A stretch of 64,000 nucleotides of DNA from CAWCAW01 sp963793645. GTDB lineage: Bacteria; Actinomycetota; Acidimicrobiia; Acidimicrobiales; UBA8190. Position 1 is the first letter of the stretch. Every line of letters starts with the position of its first letter. The stretch spans positions 496,001 to 560,000 of the forward strand of contig CAWCAW010000006.1 of the NCBI GenBank assembly GCA_963793645.1, read 5' to 3'. Both the position numbers and the translations under genes were made by a program. Positions 35,063 to 42,913 of this stretch are shown piece by piece. The notes under the pieces were generated by a model. It did no database searches, was not told the origin of the DNA, and worked only from the letters and a program-made list of their open reading frames with translations.

Positions 35063-35281
35063 AGTCGTTCTCCTTGTCATATCCCCTCTACGGGGACCCT
35101 TTGATGTCACCGTGCGCCTTCAGCGTGGGGAACCGACAGTGCCGAAGGTCCTGGTCAGCACCTGGAGCCTCGTTATGTGCCGAAAGACCCATGCCATTGG
35201 TCACACCGTCAAAGTCGGGACTGCCATGAAATATGCCTTTCGGCCCTGGCCGCGGTCCGTTCCAGGCGCGCACTGTGTTCT

Positions 35282-35731
35282 ATGCCGTTCGCGTTGGATG
35301 AAGACACCTTGCTTTCGCTGGTCGAGCTTGATCGGGAGGAATGTCTGGACCTGCTCGGTCGGGCAACTATCGGTCGCGTGGTCTTGAGTGTGGACTGCAT
35401 TCCGGTGGCCGTCCCCGTCAACTTTTCGCTGGTCGACGGGGACGCCGTATTCGCCACGGACGTCGGATCCAAGCTCGACGCCGCCATTCGGGGGCATGTG
35501 GTGAGCGTGGAAGCCGACCATGTCGATGGCCTGTACCACACGGGGTGGAGCGTCCTGCTCACGGGTGTCGCGCAGGTCATCACTGACCCGGAGACAATCA
35601 AACGGACGAGGTGTTCCGTCCGGGCGTGGGCCCCTGGAAACCATCCATTCCTGGTGAGGGTTCCTTCCACTCTCATCTCGGGCCGCCGACTTACGTGGGG
35701 AGCTGCATCGACAACCTTGACGCCAACATGA
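35282..35731 (+). CDS. Pyridoxamine 5'-phosphate oxidase-like split-barrel protein
   Basis: About 149 residues: LVELDREECLDLLGRATIGR, CIPVAVPVNFSLVDGDAVFA, VVSVEADHVDGLYHTGWSVL and LTGVAQVITDPETI. This is the flavin/F420-binding split-barrel fold. Proteins of this type are recurrent members of the DosR regulon in mycobacteria (established for that genus). Its TGA overlaps the ATG of the CBS protein (ATGA), and the devS/devR-like pair follows. The cofactor is unknown; a redox or flavin-binding role is likely. Confidence 0.78.
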   Translation: MPFALDEDTLLSLVELDREECLDLLGRATIGRVVLSVDCIPVAVPVNFSLVDGDAVFATDVGSKLDAAIRGHVVSVEADHVDGLYHTGWSVLLTGVAQVITDPETIKRTRCSVRAWAPGNHPFLVRVPSTLISGRRLTWGAASTTLTPT

Positions 35732-36195
35732 ACGTCGGCGAACAGGAACGGCGTTTGCCGCGCGTTCGGCGCATTCCGGCCCGGGTGCCCGCCCAGGTGA
35801 GCGCAATGGCCAGCCTGCGCTCCGCGGCACGGACCATGGTCGAGTCCGGCGTGGCAGCGGTCTTGGTCGAGAGCCCCATTGGTCCCGTCGGGCTTGTCAC
35901 GGCGAGCGACCTCGTCGAAGCGATCGCCAGGGGCGCGGACCCGGATGTACTTTGGGCCGGCGAGATCGCCCGCCCGGCGCCCAAGGTCGTCAGCTGCGGG
36001 CAGAACCCGGTCAAGCTGGGTGAGGAGATGGTCGCCGACCGGTTCGAGGTGGTGGCTGTGATGGATGAGGGCAACCCGGTGGGCGTGGCCTCGGTCCTCG
36101 ATGTCCTCGGGGCCGTGCTCCGTAGAGCGAGCGAAGCCCCACAACCACATACCGTGAACGCGGATCTCGACCTCAGTCCTGCGTGCACCAGCTAA
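35728..36195 (+). CDS. CBS-domain protein
   Basis: About 155 residues with a tandem CBS pair: ASLRSAARTMVESGVAAVLV with GPVGLVTASDLVEAIARGAD, then PVKLGEEMVADRFEVVAVMD with GNPVGVASVLDVLGAVLRRA. Such pairs bind adenine nucleotides and sense energy state. It is coupled by a 4-bp overlap to the split-barrel gene and ends 4 bp before the histidine kinase frame. In mycobacteria similar CBS proteins are under DosR control, so a hypoxia/dormancy link is plausible. Confidence 0.82.
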   Translation: MNVGEQERRLPRVRRIPARVPAQVSAMASLRSAARTMVESGVAAVLVESPIGPVGLVTASDLVEAIARGADPDVLWAGEIARPAPKVVSCGQNPVKLGEEMVADRFEVVAVMDEGNPVGVASVLDVLGAVLRRASEAPQPHTVNADLDLSPACTS

Positions 36196-36199
36196 CGGG

Positions 36200-37363
36200 T
36201 TGCTACCCTCGAAGTTCGTGCCGTTTCGTCGCATCAATGATCCCGTGCGCCTCCAGGCGCTCATCGAAGCCATGCTTCTCATTGAGGCGGACGTTGACCT
36301 GCCGGGCGTATTGCGAGACATCGTCCAGGCTGCCGCCGACCTTGCCGGTGCCCGCTACGGTGCCCTGGGGGTGCTCGATGAGACGCACACCCATCTGGAT
36401 GATTTCATCACCGTCGGCCTCGATGCCGAGGCCCGGGCTGCCATCGGCCCTCTTCCTCAGGGCGAAGGCATCCTGGGCGTAGTCATTCGGGAGGCAGTAC
36501 CCCTACACCTCACAGACCTCGCCGAGCACGCTGACAGTGTGGGGTTCCCCCCGCATCACCCCCCGATGAAGTCGTTTCTCGGTGTCCCGGTTCTCGTGCG
36601 CGGCGACGTCTACGGCAACCTGTATCTGTGTGACAAGAACGACGGGACCGCGTTCACGGACGAGGATGAGGACATCGTGATGGCACTGGGGGCGGCCGCC
36701 GGGCTCGTGATCGACAAGGCCCGACTTCATGCTCGTCTTCGCGACCTCACTCTGGCGGAAGAGCGAGAGCGCATGGCCCGCAATCTGCACGACACCGTTA
36801 TCCAGCGGCTCTTTGCCATTGGTCTCGGCTTGCAAGGCACGGCTCGTCTCATCTCATCTGAAGAAGGTAAACAGCGTGTTGAGGAGCTCATCGACGAGCT
36901 CGACGTCACGGTCCGCCAGATTCGTACCACGATCTTCGCCATCACACGCTCCCGGAGAAGCGCGAGTAACCAGGGACTCCGGCGCGAGATCCTCGATGTG
37001 GTCGACGAGGCTACAGGTCGCCTTGGCCTGGACGTGCGCACCGACTTCGAAGGGCCCATCGACGCGGCCGTAGGGGAAACGACGGCCGAACACCTTCTGT
37101 TCAGCTTGCGCGAGGCAATCTCCAACGTTGTTCGTCACGCCCACGCCACCAACACCGAGATAGAGGTGCGCATCGGACCCGACGGGTTCCTCGTACTTCG
37201 CGTATCCGATGACGGCATAGGCATCGCCAAAGGAACCCGAGGCGGTGGCCGAGGTCTCGCCAATCTTCGAGAACGGGCCCGACTGCTCGGTGGATCGTGT
37301 GAGATTCATCAGCGTTCCGAAGGTGGATCAGAGCTGGTGTGGTCAGCCCGTGACCTCGGATGA
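36200..37363 (+). CDS. devS: DevS/DosS-like GAF sensor histidine kinase
   Basis: About 387 residues. A GAF domain (about 30-175) includes DLAGARYGALGVLDETHTHL and FLGVPVLVRGDVYGNLYLCD. A HisKA_3 dimerisation helix carries the phospho-acceptor His in ERERMARNLHDTVIQRLFAI. The HATPase region has LLFSLREAISNVVRHAHATN, LRVSDDGIGIA and GRGLANLRERARLLGG. Mycobacterial DevS has two GAF domains; this one has a single recognisable GAF, so gas or redox sensing is inferred, not shown. The start is the TTG of LPSKFVPF; a later GTG-like start is possible. The devR-like gene follows by 30 bp. Confidence 0.85.
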   Translation: MLPSKFVPFRRINDPVRLQALIEAMLLIEADVDLPGVLRDIVQAAADLAGARYGALGVLDETHTHLDDFITVGLDAEARAAIGPLPQGEGILGVVIREAVPLHLTDLAEHADSVGFPPHHPPMKSFLGVPVLVRGDVYGNLYLCDKNDGTAFTDEDEDIVMALGAAAGLVIDKARLHARLRDLTLAEERERMARNLHDTVIQRLFAIGLGLQGTARLISSEEGKQRVEELIDELDVTVRQIRTTIFAITRSRRSASNQGLRREILDVVDEATGRLGLDVRTDFEGPIDAAVGETTAEHLLFSLREAISNVVRHAHATNTEIEVRIGPDGFLVLRVSDDGIGIAKGTRGGGRGLANLRERARLLGGSCEIHQRSEGGSELVWSARDLG

Positions 37364-37393
37364 ACGAAGGGAATGCAACGCGATGATGAGCCG

Positions 37394-38053
37394 ATGACGA
37401 CGAAGGTTTTCCTTCTCGATGACCACGAGATCATTCGGCGCGGGCTGAGGGAGTTGTTCGACGCCGAAGAAAACATGGAGGTGGTGGGAGAGGCCTCCAC
37501 CGCCGAAGAAGCCCTGGCCCGGGTCCCCTCGACCGGAGCTGACGTCGCCGTTCTCGATGTCCGGCTCGCTGACGGTGACGGCGTCGAAGTGTGCCGGGAT
37601 CTGATGTCGCGACAACCCGGGATCCACTGTCTGATGCTGACCTCCTTCGCTGACGACGAGGCGCTGTTCGCCGCCATCCTGGCGGGAGCCGCCGGCTTTG
37701 TGCTCAAGGACGTGCGGGGCCTCGATCTCGTCTCCGCCGTTCGCCGGGTGGCCGCGGGCCAATCACTGATCGACGCCGACCTTCGATCCAAAGTCACGGC
37801 CCGCATGCGCTCCAGAGACGTTGAAGACGACTATCTCGCCAAATTGTCATCGCGAGAACGACAGGTCTTGGATCTCATTGCCGAAGGAAAGACCAATCGG
37901 CAGATCGGCGAAGAGCTTTTCCTCGCGGAAAAGACGGTCAAGAACTATGTCTCGAGTGTGCTCATGAAAATGGGGCTGTCTCGACGTACCGAGGCGGCGG
38001 TATACGCCGTGAAACGAGCAGAACGGCACGCACCAGGCCATGAACCTCGATGA
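37394..38053 (+). CDS. devR: DevR/DosR-like NarL-family response regulator
   Basis: About 219 residues. The receiver domain is KVFLLDDHEIIRRGLRELFD (acidic pocket), GADVAVLDVRLADGDGVEVC (phospho-acceptor D about 54), MLTSFADDEALFA and AGFVLKDVRGLDLV. The LuxR-type HTH is LSSRERQVLDLIAEGKTNRQ, then ELFLAEKTVKNYVSSVLMKM; the LAEKTVKNYVS block is the characteristic DevR recognition helix. I start at the ATG of MTTKVFLL. It pairs with the upstream kinase and probably controls the genes on both sides. A partial DevR-box-like sequence lies 27 bp after its stop, upstream of the dehydrogenase. Confidence 0.88.
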   Translation: MTTKVFLLDDHEIIRRGLRELFDAEENMEVVGEASTAEEALARVPSTGADVAVLDVRLADGDGVEVCRDLMSRQPGIHCLMLTSFADDEALFAAILAGAAGFVLKDVRGLDLVSAVRRVAAGQSLIDADLRSKVTARMRSRDVEDDYLAKLSSRERQVLDLIAEGKTNRQIGEELFLAEKTVKNYVSSVLMKMGLSRRTEAAVYAVKRAERHAPGHEPR

Positions 38054-38079
38054 CGGCCATGGCATGATCGCCCCCAAAC

Positions 38080-38094
38080 AGGACTTATAGCCCT
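38080..38094. promoter_or_regulatory. Possible DevR box
   Basis: AGGACTTATAGCCCT lies 69 bp before the dehydrogenase ATG. Against the known DosR core GGGACTWWAGTCCC it matches 10 of 14 positions, with a good left half-site and a weak right half-site. The position between devR and a likely target is suggestive only. Confidence 0.35.
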
Positions 38095-38163
38095 AGTCGC
38101 ACGGAGAGCATTCGGACAAGGTGGAGCTGTCGGGGCGCTACCGCACCCCCGGAGAGGCACACC

Positions 38164-39210
38164 ATGAAGGCACTCATCTATCACGGGCCGAATGACAAGA
38201 GCTGGGGCGAGGTTCCCGACCCGAAGCTCATTGGCAGCACCGACGCCATCGTCCGCGTTGATGCCACGACAATCTGCGGTAGCGACCTCCACATCTTGAA
38301 GGGCCACCTCCCCGAAGTGACGGCGGGACGGATTCTCGGACATGAGGCAGTCGGGACCGTAGAGGATGTCGGTGAGGCCGTGACCACCGTCGCGCCTGGC
38401 GACCGGGTACTGGTGTCGTGCATCTCGGCTTGTGGCCGATGCCGCTTCTGCCGAGAGGGCCGATACGGCCAATGTCTGGGCGGCGGGGGCTGGATCCTCG
38501 GTCACAACATCGACGGAACCCAGGCCGAAAAGGTACGGGTACCTTTCTGTGACACCTCCACGTATCCGATCCCGGCGGGGGTTGCCGATGAGGAGTTCCT
38601 CATGCTCGCCGACATTCTCCCGACTGCCTACGAAGTGGGTGTCCTGAATGGAGGCGTCTCTCCTGGCGATGTCGTCGCCATCGTGGGTGCCGGACCAATC
38701 GGCCTTTCAGCCATCCTTGGATCCCTGCTCTTCAGCCCTAGTCACGTGATCGCAATCGATCTCGCCGACACGAGGCTCGAGGCGGCCAAGTCCTTCGGCG
38801 CCGATGTGACGGTCAACAACAACCGTGAGGATGCCGCCGCGATTGTCCGAAGTGTCACCGGTGGACTCGGCGCTGATGTGGCGATTGAAGCCGTAGGGAC
38901 ACCGGGGACGTTCGAGCTCGCCACCGAGCTGGTCCGGCCGGGTGGGCGCGTGGCCAACATCGGCGTACATGGCCAGCCGGCCACGCTGCACCTCGAGACT
39001 TTGTGGACGAGGGACGTGACGATCACCACAGGCCTCGTCGACACGTACTCGACATCTACGCTCAGCCGACTCATTGCCACCCACCAGCTCGATGGGAAAC
39101 GCTTTGCCACCCACCACTTCGCGTTCGACGACTTCATGGAGGCATACGACGTCTTCGCAAACGCGTCTGAGACGGGGGCCCTGAAGGTCGTGCTTACCCG
39201 TGATCCTTGA
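38164..39210 (+). CDS. Zinc-dependent alcohol dehydrogenase (MDR family)
   Basis: About 348 residues. Catalytic zinc site CGSDLHILKGHLPE (Cys about 38) and GHEAVGTVEDVGEAV (His/Glu about 60); structural zinc loop CISACGRCRFCREGRYGQC with four cysteines (about 91-108). The Rossmann fold is VVAIVGAGPIGLSAILGSLL (about 166-186), then ADTRLEAAKSFGADVTVN. It oxidises an alcohol or reduces an aldehyde with NAD(P); the substrate is unknown. GCACACC with GGAGAGG gives a ribosome-binding site. It overlaps the GNAT gene by 11 bp. The genetic context suggests a role under low oxygen or dormancy. Confidence 0.87.
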   Translation: MKALIYHGPNDKSWGEVPDPKLIGSTDAIVRVDATTICGSDLHILKGHLPEVTAGRILGHEAVGTVEDVGEAVTTVAPGDRVLVSCISACGRCRFCREGRYGQCLGGGGWILGHNIDGTQAEKVRVPFCDTSTYPIPAGVADEEFLMLADILPTAYEVGVLNGGVSPGDVVAIVGAGPIGLSAILGSLLFSPSHVIAIDLADTRLEAAKSFGADVTVNNNREDAAAIVRSVTGGLGADVAIEAVGTPGTFELATELVRPGGRVANIGVHGQPATLHLETLWTRDVTITTGLVDTYSTSTLSRLIATHQLDGKRFATHHFAFDDFMEAYDVFANASETGALKVVLTRDP

Positions 39211-39829
39211 AGGCGCCCACCGGCCCACAGCCAGTTACCCGGCCGAACTGATATGTGATGTCACAACTTCGGACGGGACGAAGCTGCGTCTTCGGCCGAT
39301 TCGGCCGGATGACGCCAATGGGCTGGTCAACTTTCACGAAGGCCTTTCGCCTGTCTCGGTCTACCGGCGGTACTTCTTCGTACACCCGAGGCTTTCAGCG
39401 CTCGAAATCGAACGGTTCACCAATGTCGACTACGTCGACCGGCTGGCCTTCGTCGCAGAAGACGACGACCGGCTGGTCGCGGTCGGCCGTTACGACCGGA
39501 GTCCCGGTACGGGCGGGGCCGAGGTCGCTTTTGTGGTTGCCGACCAGTTCCAGCATCGCGGGGTGGGAGCACTGCTGCTCGATCTATTGGCTGACGCCGC
39601 GTGGCAGCGCGGGGTCACGGATTTCGTGGCCAGCACGTTGACCGAGAACCGGGACATGCTGAGCGTATTCGCGGACTCGGGCTTCAAAGTAAGGACGACC
39701 CGAGAAGGCGACACCGTCGAAGTCCGCTTCTCGATCGAGCCCGACGACGACTACTGGGCCTCACTGAGGACCCGTCGTGCCAGGAAGAAGTTGGTCATCG
39801 AGACGTCGGCCGCTAGTCATGTGGATTGA
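39200..39829 (+). CDS. GNAT-family N-acetyltransferase
   Basis: About 209 residues. LRLRPIRPDDANGLVNFHEG and VYRRYFFVHPRLSALEIERF start the fold; the acetyl-CoA loop is VADQFQHRGVGALLLDLLAD (Q/R-x-x-G-x-G/A pattern), followed by TDFVASTLTENRDMLSVFAD and SGFKVRTTREGDTVEVRFSI. It resembles the GNAT domain of the acetyl-CoA-dependent protein lysine acetylases found in actinobacteria, but no cyclic-nucleotide or ligase domain is attached. It overlaps both neighbours, so it belongs to an operon with the dehydrogenase and the split-barrel gene. Confidence 0.8.
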   Translation: MILEGAHRPTASYPAELICDVTTSDGTKLRLRPIRPDDANGLVNFHEGLSPVSVYRRYFFVHPRLSALEIERFTNVDYVDRLAFVAEDDDRLVAVGRYDRSPGTGGAEVAFVVADQFQHRGVGALLLDLLADAAWQRGVTDFVASTLTENRDMLSVFADSGFKVRTTREGDTVEVRFSIEPDDDYWASLRTRRARKKLVIETSAASHVD

Positions 39830-40286
39830 CCAACGAGGGTCGGAGATTCTCGCTAGGCCCGAATGCCTCCGGTTGCTAGCGGTAGCCGCCAAAGACGATC
39901 ATATCGGTCGCTTAGCCGTGAATGACAGTCAGGCCCCCTTGGTCGTACCGCTGAACTTCACGATCCACGACCGCGGGGTAGTGGTCCGCACCGGCCCGGG
40001 CTGGCTGTCTGAGACGGTGCCGGGGTCCTTGGTCTCGTTCGAGGTCGACCGAGTTGACACCGAACGCGCCGAAGCCTGGAGCGTCTTGGTCCGGGGGCTG
40101 GCGTCTGCACTCGACCCAGGCGACCCAACCCCAAGGGCAGGGGCCATGCCAATGCCTTTGGTCCCAAACCCTGGTGAGATCATGATCTGCATCCGCCCAG
40201 ACGTCGTGACCGGACGCCGCTTTATTCTCGTCGTCCCTGACGGGGCGGAGACCCGGGTAGCAGGTAGCGAAACCGTGGCGCTATAG
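39819..40286 (+). CDS. Split-barrel pyridoxamine-phosphate-oxidase-like protein
   Basis: About 155 residues: MWIDQRGSEILARPECLRLL, DHIGRLAVNDSQAPLVVPLN, FTIHDRGVVVRTGPGWLSET and VSFEVDRVDTERAEAWSVLV. The R-L-A-V-x-x-x-x-x-P-x-V-x-P-x-N-F pattern is typical of flavin/F420-binding split-barrel proteins. The ATG overlaps the end of the GNAT gene by 11 bp. This is the second such protein in the devSR cluster. Repeat copy 5 starts 34 bp after the stop. Confidence 0.75.
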   Translation: MWIDQRGSEILARPECLRLLAVAAKDDHIGRLAVNDSQAPLVVPLNFTIHDRGVVVRTGPGWLSETVPGSLVSFEVDRVDTERAEAWSVLVRGLASALDPGDPTPRAGAMPMPLVPNPGEIMICIRPDVVTGRRFILVVPDGAETRVAGSETVAL

Positions 40287-40320
40287 CTGCGCCTTTCCTG
40301 CGATCTGCGGGGGCAAGTAT

Positions 40321-40408
40321 GTGGGAACCCAGGACCAACAGCGTGGGAAATGGTTTAAGACGAGTCCGCGTCCGAACAGGTCAACCGAGTTTTGTCGACG
40401 GCCCACCA
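40321..40408 (+). repeat. Dispersed structured repeat, copy 5
   Basis: GTGGGAAC at 40321 (one base different) and GTGGGAAA at 40343, 22 bp apart; GTTTTGTCG at 40389, 46 bp after the second, then ACGGCCCACC. No right-hand CGACAAAA arm follows. It lies directly after the last gene of the devSR cluster. Confidence 0.8.
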
Positions 40409-40567
40409 AATTGTGCAACTGACGTAGGCCCTCACATTGGGGTCGAGGACTTTTGCTTTTAGCCGTTCATAGGGGTCTGCCCGCCGAGGCTCCCCTGGGC
40501 GACACAAGAGAAGGTCGAGGTAAGCGCGCCATTCGCAACGTCGATGACGGCCTCGGATGAGGTTTTG

Positions 40568-41920
40568 TCAGCCTCCGACAGCCCTGGGCCCTTGGTCATT
40601 TGGCACCCGAACGTCGGCGAACCAAGCAAGCAGGACAGCGACCCCGGCCCCGAATAACAGCACGTCTGTAATTCCCAAAGAGGAAACGACGGGGCCCACA
40701 ATGAGGTTGCCTACGCCCACTGTCCCGCCGAACCCCATCATCCAAAGTGCCATCACCCTGCCCCGCACGGCGTTCTCCAGGCGCGCCTGCATGGCCGTGT
40801 TAAGGGAGGTGATGAATGCGAAGTAGAAGGCTCCGACCGCGGCGACGACGAAGTAAGCCGTGACGGCGACCCGCGTCAAGGCGAAGCCGGTCAGCGACAC
40901 TGAATAACCGATCAGACAAACGCGGACGATTGTCGGCTTGGAAATACGAGCAAATACCGTGCCAATAGATATGGCACCCACCAGGGCGCCCAGCCCGAAG
41001 CAGGCATAAAGGATGCCGTAGTGCGTCGAGCTTGGTCGGATACTCAGGTTGTGCGCGGCGACGACTGGCATTTGACCTATGAAGGCGAGGGCGAGCAAGG
41101 AGAACAAGAAGACCGTGATGAGCGCCCTGCCCACGACGCGGTCCTGACGAGCTACCGCAATACCGGCAAAGAGATCACGCCAGCCACTGGCCTGCTGCCT
41201 CTGAGAGGCCAGCCCAGGAAGTGTGACTACTACGAGGGCACCCACGACGAACAGGTATGTGGCGGCGTTGATGACAAAGATCCACGCTGGACCGATCAGT
41301 GGGTAGAGGAGTCCGCCGACGATCGGACCGATAACCCGCGAGCCATTCATCTGGGCCGAGTTAAGCGAGATGGCGCCCGAAAGATCCTCGCGACCGACAA
41401 GCATCGGTAGGACCGCCGAGTAGGCCGGCCCGAACATGGCGCTGCCTACACCAACCATGATTACCATCACCACCAGCAGTAGACGAGATGGAGTCGGAGA
41501 CCACACCACCCAGGCGACACCCAACGAGAACACCAGTTGCTCAAGCGCGAGCAGAACGAGGAGCCGCTTGCGATCGACCCTGTCGGCGAGGAGCCCGCCA
41601 AGTGCTGGAAACACAAGGGTCGGTCCAAGCTGAGCAAAAATGACGACCCCTACAAAAGTGCTCGAGTGGGTGACGTCGTAGGCGTATGCCCCGAGGACCA
41701 CATTTTGCATCCACGTTCCGATGTTGGAGGCGAAGAAGCCCAAGAACACGATTCGAAATGTGCGGTGGCGAAGTGCCGACGCCACTGTGCCGTGCTTGGG
41801 GCCAATCGGACTATCCCCATCGATTACCGCGTCTTCAATCTCCTCGATGCTGACTACGACATTGCCGTCACCTTCAGAGTCACCACCATTCGATTCCCTG
41901 CGGGCGGCGGACACGGGGAC
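40568..41920 (-). CDS. MFS transporter (EntS-like exporter)
   Basis: About 450 residues with twelve predicted transmembrane helices. The N-terminal half has ALRHRTFRIVFLGFFASNIG, TWMQNVVLGAYAYDVTHSS and the loop 2-3 motif GGLLADRVDRKRLLVLLAL; later SGAISLNSAQMNGSRVIGP and RGRVMALWMMGFGGTVGVGN. These features match the MFS_3/enterobactin exporter group, which exports siderophores or drugs. A hydrophilic N-terminal extension precedes helix 1. The start is uncertain: I use the GTG near 41920, while the frame is open to 42007. It stands alone on the minus strand. Confidence 0.82.
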   Translation of the reverse strand, partial: VPVSAARRESNGGDSEGDGNVVVSIEEIEDAVIDGDSPIGPKHGTVASALRHRTFRIVFLGFFASNIGTWMQNVVLGAYAYDVTHSSTFVGVVIFAQLGPTLVFPALGGLLADRVDRKRLLVLLALEQLVFSLGVAWVVWSPTPSRLLLVVMVIMVGVGSAMFGPAYSAVLPMLVGREDLSGAISLNSAQMNGSRVIGPIVGGLLYPLIGPAWIFVINAATYLFVVGALVVVTLPGLASQRQQASGWRDLFAGIAVARQDRVVGRALITVFLFSLLALAFIGQMPVVAAHNLSIRPSSTHYGILYACFGLGALVGAISIGTVFARISKPTIVRVCLIGYSVSLTGFALTRVAVTAYFVVAAVGAFYFAFITSLNTAMQARLENAVRGRVMALWMMGFGGTVGVGNLIVGPVVSSLGITDVLLFGAGVAVLLAWFADVRVPNDQGPRAVGG

Positions 41921-42214
41921 ATCGTACGGGACGCCTTGGTGGCGGGCGTAAGCCCATCCTGTGCGTCGCCAAGCCCTGCCCGCCAGAGCTCCGGGCCGAG
42001 TTATCAAGATGGGCTGCCCCCAAGCCTCCTGACTTTGCCCCGGTGAAACCGCACCCCTTCACAGGCGCCCCGATCGTCCCGCTGAAGTCACCCAATCCGA
42101 TCGCAGTGCAACGAAAGCGTTGTGCGCTCGTCGAGGCACGTCTACGGTGCACCCATCGACGCCAAACACGGTGCCGCAGATAGCCGCTTTAGGGCGCACA
42201 ACGAAGGGGGCTCA

Positions 42215-42868
42215 ATGACCGCCGATGCGATTCCTCCCGCCGATACCAGTGACATGCGTGCCGTGCACAAGGTGTTCCGGGAGTCCCTAGCGTCTGCGCC
42301 GCAGTTCATCGCGGGCGCCGCTAACGACGACGTCCGCCGCACCATGATCGCGAACTACTACGCCAACGTGATGGAATTCCTGAAAGTGCACCACGACGGC
42401 GAAGAGGAGCTGGTTTTTCCGCTGCTCTGCGAGCGTGCGCCCGAACAACGGAGCATCCTCGACAAGGCCGCTGCCGACCACCAAAGCGTCCTCGGACCCA
42501 TGGACACCGTAGGCGATCGCATCGAGGTCTGGCAGACAAAAGGTGACGACGGCATCCAAGGAATTCTCGACGCCCTGGCAGCATTGCAGGCGACGCTCAT
42601 CCCTCACCTCGACGAAGAGGAGGCCGAGGTCCTCCCTTTGGCAGCCGCCCACATGAATGCGGCGGAGTGGGGACAGCTCCCTGGCCACGCCATGGGGCAT
42701 TTCCAGGGTGACAAGATTTGGCTCATCATGGGTCTCATCCGAGAGAACTTCACCCAACAGCAGCGCGACACGATGCTTGCCCACATGCCCCCACCAGCAC
42801 GCGAAATGTGGGAGACCATGGGCGAGCGTTCGTTCAATGAACTGATCGCTCAGGTGCGACGGGGCTGA
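42215..42868 (+). CDS. Hemerythrin-like domain protein
   Basis: About 217 residues, all-helical. Potential iron ligands appear as H in MRAVHKVFRESLA, HHDGEEELVFPLL, AAADHQSVLGPMD and IPHLDEEEAEVLPL, with a further GHAMGHFQGD. The spacing H...HxxxE...H...HxxxE fits the HHE cation-binding/hemerythrin family, which binds a di-iron centre and senses or handles O2, NO or oxidants. I start at the ATG of MTADAIPP (42215). Its place near a devSR cluster fits an oxygen-related role. Confidence 0.82.
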   Translation: MTADAIPPADTSDMRAVHKVFRESLASAPQFIAGAANDDVRRTMIANYYANVMEFLKVHHDGEEELVFPLLCERAPEQRSILDKAAADHQSVLGPMDTVGDRIEVWQTKGDDGIQGILDALAALQATLIPHLDEEEAEVLPLAAAHMNAAEWGQLPGHAMGHFQGDKIWLIMGLIRENFTQQQRDTMLAHMPPPAREMWETMGERSFNELIAQVRRG

Positions 42869-42876
42869 AAGCTGAC

Positions 42877-42892
42877 CTGTGGGTGCCGAAAT
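42877..42892 (+). repeat. Solo family B IS end
   Basis: CTGTGGGTGCCGAAAT matches the outer end of the family B IS. No transposase is near, so it is a relic or chance match. It lies 9 bp after the hemerythrin-like gene. Confidence 0.4.
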
Positions 42893-42913
42893 TGTCGCGC
42901 CACATCGAAGCGT

